NCBI RefSeq assembly: GCF_900155605.1
Contig: NZ_LT707420.1
Coordinates: forward strand, 522,023-571,698
Reading direction: 5' to 3'
DNA: 49,676 nt
Origin: Actinomyces marseillensis
GTDB taxonomy: Bacteria > Actinomycetota > Actinomycetes > Actinomycetales > Actinomycetaceae
Shown here: piece by piece, positions 38,922 to 48,405 of the stretch
Numbering within the stretch: position 1 is the stretch's first letter
Layout of the letters: every line of letters starts with the position of its first letter
Made by a program: the position numbers and the translations under genes
Notes under the pieces: model-generated
What the model was told of the DNA's origin: nothing
Seen by the model: the letters and a program-made list of their open reading frames with translations, nothing else
The model's database searches: none

Positions 38922-39650
38922 GTGAAACTATTTGGACGACCGCTTACCCGTCCTCGGGGACGCACCCTGCGTTCAGCGGCCTCGGTTCTCCTCGTCACCA
39001 CGGCCTCGGGAATCCTCTTCGTCGCAAGCGCGCATTCCAACTCGGAAACCCGCTCGCAAACCCACCTCGACCTCGCGGGCCTCGTCGGACACCGACAAAG
39101 CGAAGTGAAGGAACTCCAAGACTCTGTCACTTCCCTGAAGAACCAGATCACAGCTCACGTTCCCGCCACGAACCAACAGGCTTCGGACACCGTCGATGAA
39201 CTGTCCAAGCACCCCGTTTCAGGACCCGGCATCACCGTAACGCTCTCCGACGCGCCAACTGACACGGTTCCCGATAACGTCAACCCGAACGACCTCGTCA
39301 TCCACCAGCAAGACATTGATGATGTCATGAACGCCATGTGGGAGGGCGGCGCCGAAGCAATGACAGTGCAGGGAGTACGCATCGCACCGCGGACTGTCGT
39401 TCGCTGCATCGGAAACGTCATTCTTGTCGGCGGCACATCCTACTCGCCGCCCTATAAAATCTCGGCCATCGGAAATGTGAATCAGCTCCGAAATTCGGTC
39501 GAAACGAATCCTCGAGTCGTCAATTACCAGCGTTATGTGGCACGCTACGGATTGGGCTGGGATCTGAAAACTTCAGATAACCTCGAGTTTCCGGCGTCCG
39601 CCCAAGATCTATCCCTTCGATACGCACAGGTGGTGAAAGAGAATGGGTGA
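38922..39650 (+). CDS. DUF881 family membrane protein
   Basis: A 242-residue protein with one N-terminal helix (SAASVLLVTTASGILFVASA), a coiled-coil-like stretch (about 60-100) and the DUF881 domain: GPGITVTLSDAPTD, NDLVIHQQDIDDVMNAMW, GAEAMTVQGVRI, and ISAIGNVNQLRNSVETNPRV. DUF881 genes lie beside crgA and sortase E in many actinobacteria; function unknown, possibly division-linked. GTG 38922 follows AGGAGACGAT. It overlaps the sortase gene by 8 bases. Confidence 0.9.
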   Translation: MKLFGRPLTRPRGRTLRSAASVLLVTTASGILFVASAHSNSETRSQTHLDLAGLVGHRQSEVKELQDSVTSLKNQITAHVPATNQQASDTVDELSKHPVSGPGITVTLSDAPTDTVPDNVNPNDLVIHQQDIDDVMNAMWEGGAEAMTVQGVRIAPRTVVRCIGNVILVGGTSYSPPYKISAIGNVNQLRNSVETNPRVVNYQRYVARYGLGWDLKTSDNLEFPASAQDLSLRYAQVVKENG

Positions 39651-40389
39651 ACACGTAGAAGAACCGGCAGCCCCCCGCCGGTCGCGCGCCACCTTCCTCT
39701 CGGTCATCGGCGAGCTCCTCATTACGATTGCCGTCATTTTGGGGTTATTTGCCGTGTGGCAGTTGTACTGGACCAGCTACAAGGTGGAGGGCCCGCGCGC
39801 GCAGGCCGTTGCTGACTTCTCCAATCAGCACCCCTCGAAGCGCACACTCGGTGAGCGCCACACCGAGGACCCGCCGGAGTTCACCCAGACCCCCGCGATC
39901 GATGAACTCTACGGCGTCATCCACGTTCCCTCATGGAATTGGATGAAAATCCCCTTGGGTGAGGGCACAACCGGCACGATCATCGATCAGGGCTGGGCCG
40001 GTCACTACAAGGACACCGCGCAGCCCGGGCAACTTGGAAACTTCTCTGTTGCCGCGCACCGTCGTTCCTACGGCAACTCCTTCCGTTTCATCGATCTGCT
40101 CAAGCAAAACGACAAGGTCGTTGTCGAAACGAATGACCTCTACTTGGTCTACACCTACCAGTCCAACGAGATCGTTCCCGCCAGCGACGAAACAAATATC
40201 CGCGTCATCGCGCCAGTACCGGGTGACCTGACCTTCTCGAAGCAGCCGACTGAGCGTCTGATGACCATGACGACCTGCAACCCCGAATACGGAAATTCCG
40301 AACGATTCATCGTCCACCTCAAGCTTGAATCGTGGACCCCGAAGAACACGGGTGTCCCCGCCGAATTGCTTGACGAGCCCGTGGAGTAA
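39643..40389 (+). CDS. Class E sortase
   Basis: A 248-residue sortase with an N-terminal membrane helix (GELLITIAVILGLFAVWQLY). Catalytic residues are His139 in VAAHRRSYG, Cys212 in MTTCNPEYG and Arg221 in SERFIVH. Class E sortases attach proteins with LAXTG-type signals to peptidoglycan in actinobacteria. It overlaps the DUF881 gene and is followed 13 bases later by a 50-residue membrane protein gene. No sortase substrate is encoded in this window. Confidence 0.94.
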   Translation: MGEHVEEPAAPRRSRATFLSVIGELLITIAVILGLFAVWQLYWTSYKVEGPRAQAVADFSNQHPSKRTLGERHTEDPPEFTQTPAIDELYGVIHVPSWNWMKIPLGEGTTGTIIDQGWAGHYKDTAQPGQLGNFSVAAHRRSYGNSFRFIDLLKQNDKVVVETNDLYLVYTYQSNEIVPASDETNIRVIAPVPGDLTFSKQPTERLMTMTTCNPEYGNSERFIVHLKLESWTPKNTGVPAELLDEPVE

Positions 40390-40402
40390 GGAAGGAAAAA
40401 AC

Positions 40403-40555
40403 ATGTACGGATGGTTCTTCCGCCACCTTCCGGGACCCACGTGGTTCCGCGTCTTCTTGTGCCTGGTCATCGCTGCCTTCGCAGTCGCAGTGCTTTTCGC
40501 CTACGTCTTTCCGTGGGCAGAACGCTTCTTTGGCTTGGGTGGTGCCTCGGTCTGA
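40403..40555 (+). CDS. 50-residue single-helix membrane protein
   Basis: Starts at ATG 40403 with AAGGAAGG upstream. MYGWFFRHLPGPTWFRVF is followed by one helix (LCLVIAAFAVAVLFAYVFPW) and a short Gly-rich end. Short proteins of this pattern (aromatic start, PGP-x-W, one helix) often follow the sortase or DUF881 genes in actinobacteria near pknB. Function unknown. It is easily missed because of its length. Confidence 0.78.
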   Translation: MYGWFFRHLPGPTWFRVFLCLVIAAFAVAVLFAYVFPWAERFFGLGGASV

Positions 40556-40609
40556 TTAACCAGGCTGTGCCTGCTTGAGCGGGCAGCGCCGCTCAGTTAC
40601 TGAATATAG

Positions 40610-40646
40610 GTGTTGGGGGGCTTGGCAGTGCCAAGCCCCCCAACAC
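40610..40646. terminator. Perfect hairpin between sortase and kinase operons
   Basis: GTGTTGGGGGGCTTGGCA (40610-40627) and TGCCAAGCCCCCCAACAC (40629-40646) are perfect 18-base arms around one base. It lies between convergent operons and probably ends both. Confidence 0.78.
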
Positions 40647-40668
40647 TATGTGAGTTTTATGCTCCGCC

Positions 40669-42675
40669 TCAGTGACTCGATGCGCTGGGTGATGCCGAGC
40701 CGTTGGCTCCCTGCGAAACGTACAGGGTGATCGAGCTACCCTGACGCACCGAGGAACCTTCGCTGGGCGTCACGCCGGTGACAGTGCCGGCGGCAGCATT
40801 ACGATCAGGCATCTGAATGATCGTCACGCGCAAGCCCAGAGCCTCCAGTGACGAGGCCACGGTTGTGTAGTTCTGTCCCGTCAAGTTATCGGGGACGACG
40901 ACGTTACCCGAAGCAATGTTGAGCGAGATCGTGTCACCGCGCTTCGCCTCGGAACCAACCGCGGGTGAAGTCGACACGACGCGGCCCTGCGATGCCCCGG
41001 CCTCGTCGACAGTGTTGACGTTGCCAACGGACAAACCGGCCTGGGTGAGGGCATTGCGCGCCTGATCCTGGCTCATACCCGTAACATCGGGGACCGTGAC
41101 CTTCTGAGAACCGGAAGAAACATAACCGGTGATGGTCGATCCAGCGCGGACCTTTGAACCAGCAGAAGGACTGACGCGTGCAATCTTGCCGCTTTCGACG
41201 TTATCTGACGCTTCCTTCTGATCCGACAGAGTCCACTTCAATCCCAGCGCCTCGACGGTCTGCTGGGCTTGAGCCGGACTCATGCCAACAAGGTTATCGG
41301 GAAGCGTAATCGAAGCGGGACCAGAAGAAATCGTTGCAATCACTCGAGAACCAGGCTTAGCGGCAGTACCCGCAGCAGGATCCGTCGACACGACAGAACC
41401 CGCGGGGATCGTATCGGAGGCGACCTGTTCATCGGCGACTGCCCACTCAAAGCCCTTGCTCTTAATGGTCTGCATCGCCTCGGCCTGAGACTGGCCGACA
41501 ACATTGGGAACCTCGGAGGTGGAATCCTCGCGAGAATGCGTGACCACGAGCCACGTGATGCCAATGAGAGCGACAAGAACGACAGTGATGATCCCAGCGA
41601 TCAAACCTGCAGGACGCTTCTTCTTGGAGTCTTCTTCCTCGTCCTCATCTGCGCGACGGACCGCGGTTGCCTGCGAACCCGCGCGTGCGATCCTGGTCTG
41701 CGTCGCATCCGAAGGTGAAGAGGGCGAAGGGAATGCCGGTGCGCCCGCAACCGTGGGAAGCGTCTGGGTTGCCGCGCTTTCCCACACAGCGGTCTCGGGG
41801 GCATTCACATGAGCGCCGTGAGCTGCTCGCAAGAGATCAGCCTTCATGGCCGCCGCAGAAGAATAACGATCGTCGGGGTTCTTGGCCAGAGCCTTCATCA
41901 CGACGCGATCCATGGCCTCGGGAACATCTCCCGCAATGGAGGAGGGGAGCGGCGGGATGGTCTGGACATGCTGGTAGGCCACGGCCACGGCAGAATCACC
42001 CGTGAAGGGGGGCTTTCCAGTGAGCAGCTCGAAAAGCAGTACGCCCGTGGAGTACAGATCCGAACGAGCATCAACCGGCTTACCCTGTGCCTGCTCGGGG
42101 GAGAGGTACTGAGCCGTGCCCACGACCGCATTGGTCTGCGTCATTGTCGCCTGTGAATCGGCAATCGCGCGAGCAATACCGAAGTCCATGACCTTGACTT
42201 CGCCCTTGGAGGTCAGCATGACATTTCCGGGCTTGATATCGCGGTGCACGAGGCCAGCCGAATGCGAGTACTCGAGCGCTGACAAGACGCCGGCAACAAT
42301 GTCGACGACCTCGGCGATCGGGAAAGGACCCGCATCGTCGGAGAGGAGGTCCTTGAGTGGACGCCCATCGACGTACTCCATGACGATGTAGGGGATCGAG
42401 ACCTTACGCCCATCGGGGAGAAGCGTTGCCTCTTCACCCGTGTCGTAAACGGCAACAATGTTGGGGTGGTTCAGCGAAGCAGCTGACTGTGCTTCGCGGC
42501 GGAAACGTGCCTGGAAGACGGAATCCATCGCCAAGTCGGTTCGCAGCATCTTGATTGCAACGATTCGCGACAGGCGCTTGTCGAACCCGAGGTGTACTTC
42601 GGCCATGCCTCCGCGCCCGATAAGCGAGCGCACCTCATAGCGTCCCCCTAGAACTCGAGGGGCGGAATCTGCCAT
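40669..42675 (-). CDS. pknB: Ser/Thr protein kinase with four PASTA domains
   Basis: A 668-residue PknB. The kinase domain (10-275) has GRGGMAEVHLG, Lys42, HRDIKPGNVM, DFGIARA and the activation-loop end GTAQYLSPEQ. A membrane helix follows at about 357-379 (LIAGIITVVLVALIGITWLVV). Four PASTA repeats, each opening like VPNVVGQSQAEA or VPDVTGMSQDQA, fill 385-660 outside and bind muropeptides or lipid II. PknB controls wall growth and division. ATG 42675 (AGGAGG upstream) lies inside the end of pknA, a 28-base overlap; longer frames are unlikely. Confidence 0.96.
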   Translation of the reverse strand: MADSAPRVLGGRYEVRSLIGRGGMAEVHLGFDKRLSRIVAIKMLRTDLAMDSVFQARFRREAQSAASLNHPNIVAVYDTGEEATLLPDGRKVSIPYIVMEYVDGRPLKDLLSDDAGPFPIAEVVDIVAGVLSALEYSHSAGLVHRDIKPGNVMLTSKGEVKVMDFGIARAIADSQATMTQTNAVVGTAQYLSPEQAQGKPVDARSDLYSTGVLLFELLTGKPPFTGDSAVAVAYQHVQTIPPLPSSIAGDVPEAMDRVVMKALAKNPDDRYSSAAAMKADLLRAAHGAHVNAPETAVWESAATQTLPTVAGAPAFPSPSSPSDATQTRIARAGSQATAVRRADEDEEEDSKKKRPAGLIAGIITVVLVALIGITWLVVTHSREDSTSEVPNVVGQSQAEAMQTIKSKGFEWAVADEQVASDTIPAGSVVSTDPAAGTAAKPGSRVIATISSGPASITLPDNLVGMSPAQAQQTVEALGLKWTLSDQKEASDNVESGKIARVSPSAGSKVRAGSTITGYVSSGSQKVTVPDVTGMSQDQARNALTQAGLSVGNVNTVDEAGASQGRVVSTSPAVGSEAKRGDTISLNIASGNVVVPDNLTGQNYTTVASSLEALGLRVTIIQMPDRNAAAGTVTGVTPSEGSSVRQGSSITLYVSQGANGSASPSASSH

Positions 42676-44195
42676 GTCGTAACCTCCTGATTGGATGAGA
42701 CCTCTGCACTTGTTCGGTGCAAGAGTGACCCGAATCTGTTGTGGATAGTAGCAACTGCAATTAAGAAAATGGTGAGAGAGATCAAGAAGATGACCAACCA
42801 CTTCCCGATCTGGTCCTTACGCGTTGGCTCCGGTGCCACAACGGAACGATTGTAGCGAGTCTTCACCGGGGCGCTCGTGCGGATTGTCCCATTCTCTTCG
42901 GTGACTGCGTGCCAGCGGATGAGAGCGGGGTTGATCGTGACGCGGCTTGGCCGCGTTGCGCTTCTGCGGCGTCGGGGCGTCTCTGCCGAGGCAGCCTCCG
43001 CCTTCGTGGGGGAAGGCCGGCGTTCGCGCGTGGGTGCAGCGGGCTTCGCTGCCTGCGCCTCGGGCGTCGTTGTTTCGGGCAGGCGAGGCGTGCGCGGAGT
43101 ACTTCCCATTCGCGAGGCCAGCGGCTTGCGCGCAGCCAAGGAAGGCTTTGCTGCCTGCGCCTCAAGATCAACCGGCTCGAGGAGATCCGCCGGAAGCGAG
43201 CGCCGCTGAGTGTGCTGAACCGGGGCACCGGAACGAAGGGTCGGATTCACGCGAGTCTCCACGGCCGGCGCTCCGGGAGTCGGAGGAGCCCCGTGGTGGG
43301 GTGCCTCAACCGTCGGCGGGGGAAGCGGACGTGCTCGGAGGGAAACCCCCATCTCACTTCCAGCAGCAACCAACTCGCGGACCAATGCCGATCCCGACTC
43401 GGGGCGCCGCTGGGGATCCTTATCAAGAAGGTGATAGATGACTCGGGCCAAGGGTTCAGGAACCGAATCTGGAAGCGCAGGGACAGGCTCATTCACGTGG
43501 GCGAAAGCGATATCAACCTGTGACTTCCCGGTAAAGGGGCGAACCCCAGCTGCGGCCTCGTACGCAATCACACCCAGGGCGTAAAGGTCGCCCAAAGACG
43601 TAGCCTTCTCGCCCATCGCCTGTTCGGGGGGAAGGTATTGAGCGGTCCCCATGACCATACCGTCGGCAGTGAGATCAATCTGCGAGTCCGTGCGCGAGAT
43701 CCCGAAATCGGTGAGCTTCACCATGCCATCTGGGCGAATAAGAACGTTCGCGGGCTTAATGTCACGGTGAACGACTCCCGCTTGGGCTGCTGCACCAAGG
43801 GCCATGGCGATCTGCATGAGGATCGGCATGAGGTACTCGGGAGAGATTGATTGTCCGCCTCGTAGGTAGTCGGTCAGAGGGCGGCCCTCAACGAGTTCCA
43901 TGATGATCCAGCCACGGCCGTTTTCTTCGCCAGAATCAAGAACGTTCGCGATGTTCGGGTGCTCAACGCTCATCGCGTTTCGAGCCTCAATACGCAGGCG
44001 AGACAGAGAAAGTTCTTGCCCGGAAAGTTCGGGGCGCAAGACTTTCGCGGCAAGGGTCCGGCCTGTGACACGGTCACGTGCCTTCCACACCTCGCCCATG
44101 CCGCCCTGCGCGATCAGGGAGAGCAGAAGATACCTACCGCCAAGAACTCGTCCGGCAAGTTGGTTGGGGGCAGTCGAAGGCTTCGAATCGCTCAC
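42648..44195 (-). CDS. pknA: Ser/Thr protein kinase PknA
   Basis: A 515-residue kinase. The catalytic domain (about 15-285) has LIAQGGMGEVWKARD, HRDIKPANVLI, DFGISRT and GTAQYLPPEQ. A long basic, Pro/Ala/Arg-rich linker (290-455) leads to one membrane helix (KWLVIFLISLTIFLIAVATI) and a short outer tail without PASTA domains. PknA works with PknB on division and wall enzymes. GTG 44195 overlaps the pbpA stop (GTGA). The linker is longer than in mycobacterial PknA. Confidence 0.94.
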   Translation of the reverse strand: MSDSKPSTAPNQLAGRVLGGRYLLLSLIAQGGMGEVWKARDRVTGRTLAAKVLRPELSGQELSLSRLRIEARNAMSVEHPNIANVLDSGEENGRGWIIMELVEGRPLTDYLRGGQSISPEYLMPILMQIAMALGAAAQAGVVHRDIKPANVLIRPDGMVKLTDFGISRTDSQIDLTADGMVMGTAQYLPPEQAMGEKATSLGDLYALGVIAYEAAAGVRPFTGKSQVDIAFAHVNEPVPALPDSVPEPLARVIYHLLDKDPQRRPESGSALVRELVAAGSEMGVSLRARPLPPPTVEAPHHGAPPTPGAPAVETRVNPTLRSGAPVQHTQRRSLPADLLEPVDLEAQAAKPSLAARKPLASRMGSTPRTPRLPETTTPEAQAAKPAAPTRERRPSPTKAEAASAETPRRRRSATRPSRVTINPALIRWHAVTEENGTIRTSAPVKTRYNRSVVAPEPTRKDQIGKWLVIFLISLTIFLIAVATIHNRFGSLLHRTSAEVSSNQEVTTWQIPPLEF

Positions 44196-45649
44196 TTCAA
44201 TCCCTCCTGGAGGAGCGCGCGTGCGATGGGACCCGCATCGCTTCCGCCGTGGGGAACGGGCCTAGAATCATCGCCCTCAACCAAGACTGCGAAGGCGATC
44301 TTCGGGTTGTCGGCGGGCGCAAAACCAACGGCCCATGCGTTTGCGCGCCCCGAACCATCACCCACTTCAGCCGTTCCGGTCTTTGCCGCCACGGAAATAC
44401 CGGGAAGAGCCATTTCGGTGCCGGTTCCGTAGGGCTGGGAGACGACTCCCTGCATGAGCTCAGTCATCTGGGAAGCGATCTCGGGGCTGATCTTTTGACC
44501 GACGCGCACCGGAGAAGTTTCGGACTGAACCTGGAGGTCAGAGTCAACGATCTGCGAAACCATGTAGGGGCGCATCATGGTGCCCTTGTTGGCAATGGTC
44601 TGCGAGATCATAGCCATTTCCAAAGGCGTGACCTTCACGGAGTACTGGCCAATGGAACTCATCGCCAGCTGCGCAGAATCCGTTGAATCCGGGAACTGCG
44701 AGGCGGTGACACTCAAGGGGATCTTCTGGCTTGTTCCGAATTCGAAGCGATTCGTCAGGTCAGCCAGATCTGTATGAGTGAGCTTCTCGCTGGCAAGAAC
44801 GAAAGTCGTGTTACACGAGCGCGCGAAGGCCTCGGCAAGAGTCGGGTGACCATTACCGCACTCCGTCGACTCAATATTCGACACCGAGGTCTGGGTTCCC
44901 GGCAGGACGGTTGAGACGGGAGAATCCATCTCTGTTTGCGGCGTGACAGCGCCCTTTTCAAGCAGGGCAATGGTGGTGAGGATCTTGAAGCTCGAACCGG
45001 GGGCGTAAAGATCGCCAGCAATTGCACGGTTATACAGAGGCTTTGAGGGATTGTTGATCAGATCCGTGTAGGCCGTATTGGCTTCCTGAGAGTCAAAAAC
45101 CGCTAGGGAATTCGGGTCGTAGGAGGGCGAAGAATACATGGCCAAAACGGCACCGGTCTTGGCATCGAGAGCAACGACAGCTCCCTTACGATTCCCCAGC
45201 TTTTCCGCGGCGATCTGCTGCATTTGCGGGTTGAGCGTCAAAACAACGCCACCACCTTGACGGTTCTGACCCGTAAAGAGATTGCGGAAACGCTGAGCGA
45301 GAAGAGCCTGAGACTGGCCGTCCAAGATGTCCTCGGCCGCAGCTTCCATCCCGGTGGACTGAGAGAATGCCGCCGAGAAATAGCCGGTCGTGTGCGCGTA
45401 GAGCGGACCCTGGGAATAAGAGCGCTGGTAGCGCGAGGATCCTTCAACCTTTTCGGAGGAAGCAATCGCAGTACCATCAACGATGATCGGACCGCGGTCG
45501 GTTTCAGCCGCGTGCAAAATCGTGCGTTGGTTGCGTCCATCGGCGTTCAGCGAGGGGGCTTGGATCACCTGATTATTGGTCACCATCAGGCCAAGGGCCG
45601 CAAACATCATGAGCACAATAACGAAAAGGCGACGAATCTGAGTATTCAC
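44192..45649 (-). CDS. pbpA: Class B penicillin-binding protein PbpA
   Basis: A 485-residue transpeptidase with an N-terminal membrane anchor (LFVIVLMMFAALGLMVTN), a dimerisation or pedestal part, and a transpeptidase domain holding LYAPGSSFKI (SxxK serine), ARSCNTTF (S-x-N) and SVAAKTGTAEV (KTG). It cross-links peptidoglycan with the RodA-type glycosyltransferase encoded just upstream. It starts at GTG 45649, overlapping the rodA stop by four bases. Confidence 0.95.
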   Translation of the reverse strand: MNTQIRRLFVIVLMMFAALGLMVTNNQVIQAPSLNADGRNQRTILHAAETDRGPIIVDGTAIASSEKVEGSSRYQRSYSQGPLYAHTTGYFSAAFSQSTGMEAAAEDILDGQSQALLAQRFRNLFTGQNRQGGGVVLTLNPQMQQIAAEKLGNRKGAVVALDAKTGAVLAMYSSPSYDPNSLAVFDSQEANTAYTDLINNPSKPLYNRAIAGDLYAPGSSFKILTTIALLEKGAVTPQTEMDSPVSTVLPGTQTSVSNIESTECGNGHPTLAEAFARSCNTTFVLASEKLTHTDLADLTNRFEFGTSQKIPLSVTASQFPDSTDSAQLAMSSIGQYSVKVTPLEMAMISQTIANKGTMMRPYMVSQIVDSDLQVQSETSPVRVGQKISPEIASQMTELMQGVVSQPYGTGTEMALPGISVAAKTGTAEVGDGSGRANAWAVGFAPADNPKIAFAVLVEGDDSRPVPHGGSDAGPIARALLQEGLK

Positions 45650-47064
45650 GCGCGACCTCCCATGTGCTCGGGGGCCTGACGGCGCTTAGGTTCAACCTCG
45701 GGGAGGCTGCCAGACGTCCACGCGGAAGGCGCAGAAGGACGGCGCGCAGCATCCGAAACTCGGATCAGGAGTGCAACAGCCAGCCAAGAAGACACCATCG
45801 ACGAACCGCCGGCGGCCAAGAAAGGCGCGGTCAATCCGGTCAGAGGAATCAGTCGGGTGATTCCACCCAAAACAACGAAAATCTGGATGGCGAAGGAGAA
45901 ACTCAAGCCCGTAGCCAAGAGCTTTCCGAAACCGTCGCGGACGCCGATTGCTGCGCGCAGGCCTCGTTCAATGAGGACCAAGTACAGGACAAGGATCGCT
46001 GCAAGACCAGTGATCCCCAGCTCCTCAGCGAAAGAAGACAAAATGAAGTCCGAGTTCGCCAAGGGGACGAGCTGCGGGTAACCGCGACCCCAGCCGGTTC
46101 CCATGAGCCCGCCCGAGGCCTGGCCGAAGAGTCCCTGAACCAGCTGGTAGGAGCCTCCCGCCTCGGCGTTGTAGACGTCGGGCTCGAGGGCATTGAGCCA
46201 CACATCGAAGCGCGCGCGCACGTGGCTGAAGGTCTTGATCGCAATGAAAATCGCGGGGACGAACATGGTGAAACCGATGACAAGCCACGAGACTCGATTC
46301 GTTGCGACATAGAGGGTTGCGACGAAGAGCCCGAAGAAGAGAAGCGAGGTTCCCAGATCGCGCTGGAGGACAAGAATTGCCACGCCGACAAGCCACACGA
46401 CCAAGATCGGGCCCAAGTCGCGAGCGCGTGGAAGGCGCAATCCCAACACCTTCGGCCCGCCGATGGTCAAATTATCGCGGTTAGTAACCAGGTAGCCTGC
46501 GAAGAAAATCGCCAGAGTGATCTTCACCAGCTCGCCTGGCTGCATGGAAAGCGGGCCGAGGCTGATCCACACTCGCGCTCCGTAGGTTTCCTTGCCGAGG
46601 CCAGGAATCATAGGAAGCAGAAGCAAAACAACAGAAACCAGGCCAAAAGTGTAGGTGTAGCGGCGAAGAACACGGTGATCACGCACCAGCACCAAGACAA
46701 CCGCGGCAAGGACGATGGCGATTCCAACGAACATCAACTGTCGGACACCGACGGTGTCCATGCCTAGGGCATCAAGAGATAAGTCGATTCGGTAGATCAT
46801 CGCCAAACCCATGCCGGTCAGGGCAACCGCAATTGGCAAAATTACGGGGTCCGCGTAGGGGGCGAGGAAGTGAACGCCGACCTCGGCAACAATCGCCAGA
46901 GCCACCAAGATCCCGATGTGGAGTCCCAAATTCGCGGGGATTTCCCCCGTGCGGTTGAGCGTGGTCAGGACGTAGCCGCCGATTCCGACCGCCAGTGCGA
47001 TCAACATGAGGAAGAGCTCAAGGACGCGCCGGGGGCGGACAGGGTTAATGGAAACGGTTGCCAC
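45646..47064 (-). CDS. rodA: RodA/FtsW-type peptidoglycan glycosyltransferase (SEDS)
   Basis: A 472-residue membrane protein with about twelve helices. Family features are ARVWISLGPLSMQPGELVKI, a large outer loop with DVYNAEAGGSYQLVQGLFG, WGRGYPQLVPLANSDFILSS and the closing GGITRLIPLTGLTAPFLAAG. SEDS proteins polymerise lipid II together with a class B PBP, here PbpA. GTG 47064 overlaps the pstP stop (TAGTG). RodA rather than FtsW is inferred from the operon. Confidence 0.95.
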   Translation of the reverse strand: MATVSINPVRPRRVLELFLMLIALAVGIGGYVLTTLNRTGEIPANLGLHIGILVALAIVAEVGVHFLAPYADPVILPIAVALTGMGLAMIYRIDLSLDALGMDTVGVRQLMFVGIAIVLAAVVLVLVRDHRVLRRYTYTFGLVSVVLLLLPMIPGLGKETYGARVWISLGPLSMQPGELVKITLAIFFAGYLVTNRDNLTIGGPKVLGLRLPRARDLGPILVVWLVGVAILVLQRDLGTSLLFFGLFVATLYVATNRVSWLVIGFTMFVPAIFIAIKTFSHVRARFDVWLNALEPDVYNAEAGGSYQLVQGLFGQASGGLMGTGWGRGYPQLVPLANSDFILSSFAEELGITGLAAILVLYLVLIERGLRAAIGVRDGFGKLLATGLSFSFAIQIFVVLGGITRLIPLTGLTAPFLAAGGSSMVSSWLAVALLIRVSDAARRPSAPSAWTSGSLPEVEPKRRQAPEHMGGRA

Positions 47065-48404
47065 TAGTTGCCCCCCTCCTGTGTTGCTTCAGGGGTGGGG
47101 GTGGGTTGGCTCTGGTTTTGTTGGTCGCTGTTTTGCTGAGATTGTTGAGCCTGCTGCGCTTCGCGCGCCTGCTGAAGGGCACGCTCGCGGGCGTTTGAGC
47201 GCAAGATCGCAACATAGGCGTCGACTTCACCGCGCGAGGAACGCGTGACGGGCTCTTGAAGACGCTGCTGATCGACCGCTGCGAGCTGGTCGAGCTTCAC
47301 GTCGGTGATTTCAACGGCGTGGGAGAGATTCCACGAGCCGATGGACTGTGGGATCCCTTGGAAAATGACGACTGAGCCGTCTTTGCCCATGACGTAGTAC
47401 TGGGATTGGCTCCACTGCCAGCCCAACCAGCCGGCAATAACGACGCCAATTGCGAGCATCAAACTGATGACGGGCAAGAGCCAAGCGAAACGTGGGCGCC
47501 GAGGAGCGTCGGCCTCGGCCTCGGCCTCGTCGTCGACGGGAAGCTCCTTGGTCGGGGAAGCCAAAGCCGCAGCGCGAGCCGCTGCCCCGCCACCCCCACG
47601 GGTGGGCGCGAGGCGGTCCTTCGCAGCAGCGCCAACGATCTGCGGTGCGCTGGGAGGGACGGTGCCCGCGGGGACGATATCAGCGACCACGCAGGTGACG
47701 TTATCGGGACCACCCGCAAGCAAAGCCAGCCGGATCAGTTCTTCGGCGCACTCTCCGGGATCGCGGACATCGGTGAGAATTTCAGCGATCGTATCGGAGG
47801 AGACAACTCCGGAAAGCCCGTCAGAACACAGCAGCCAGCGGTCTCCCACGACTGCTTCACGCATGGTTTCATCGGGAGTGACATCGGCTTGAGAATCCCC
47901 AAGGATTCGCATGACGACATTGCGCTGCGGGTGATGTTCGGCCTCTTCAGGAGTGATTTGGCCGCTGTCCACCAGGTACTGAACAAAAGAGTGATCGGTG
48001 GTGACCTGGGTCAGGGTGTCGCCGCGCAAGAGATAGGCGCGCGAGTCGCCGATGTGGACCATGGCGAGCTTGTTTCCCGAACGCATGAGCGCGATGCAGG
48101 TTGTCCCCAGTCCAGCGAGCTCGGGGTCTTGCTCGGAGCGCTCGGAAAGTTCCTCGTGCGCGTCCATGAGGGCATCGCGAAGAGAGGGGAGAAGAGTCTC
48201 AGCGGGGTGGGAGTCGGTATCGAGGGGAACCAGGTGAGCAATAGCAACCGAGGAAGCGATATCGCCGCCTGCGGGGCCGCCCATTCCGTCGGCTAAAACC
48301 AGAAGATTCGCGCCCGCATAGCCGGAATCTTGGTTATTTTGGCGCACCAAGCCGACGTCGCTGCGAGCGGCGTAGTGAAATTCGACGGGCTTGGGTGGGG
48401 CCAT
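47064..48404 (-). CDS. pstP: PP2C-type Ser/Thr protein phosphatase PstP
   Basis: A 446-residue phosphatase. The PP2C domain (about 8-240) has RSDVGLVRQNNQDSGY, VLADGMGGPAGGD, LLCSDGLSGVVS and GGPDNVTCVV, giving the metal-binding aspartates. One membrane helix (WLLPVISLMLAIGVVIAGWLG) is near 315, and an extracellular part ends in a Gln/Ser/Pro-rich tail. It reverses PknA/PknB phosphorylation. It begins one base after the fhaB stop. Confidence 0.95.
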   Translation of the reverse strand: MAPPKPVEFHYAARSDVGLVRQNNQDSGYAGANLLVLADGMGGPAGGDIASSVAIAHLVPLDTDSHPAETLLPSLRDALMDAHEELSERSEQDPELAGLGTTCIALMRSGNKLAMVHIGDSRAYLLRGDTLTQVTTDHSFVQYLVDSGQITPEEAEHHPQRNVVMRILGDSQADVTPDETMREAVVGDRWLLCSDGLSGVVSSDTIAEILTDVRDPGECAEELIRLALLAGGPDNVTCVVADIVPAGTVPPSAPQIVGAAAKDRLAPTRGGGGAAARAAALASPTKELPVDDEAEAEADAPRRPRFAWLLPVISLMLAIGVVIAGWLGWQWSQSQYYVMGKDGSVVIFQGIPQSIGSWNLSHAVEITDVKLDQLAAVDQQRLQEPVTRSSRGEVDAYVAILRSNARERALQQAREAQQAQQSQQNSDQQNQSQPTPTPEATQEGGN

Positions 48405-48405
48405 G

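Noticed and set aside
45664-46767. 367-codon plus-strand frame
   Set aside because: It is antisense to rodA and has a composition expected of a shadow frame (rich in Glu, Arg, Gln).
47406-48296. 296-codon plus-strand frame
   Set aside because: It is antisense to the pstP phosphatase domain.
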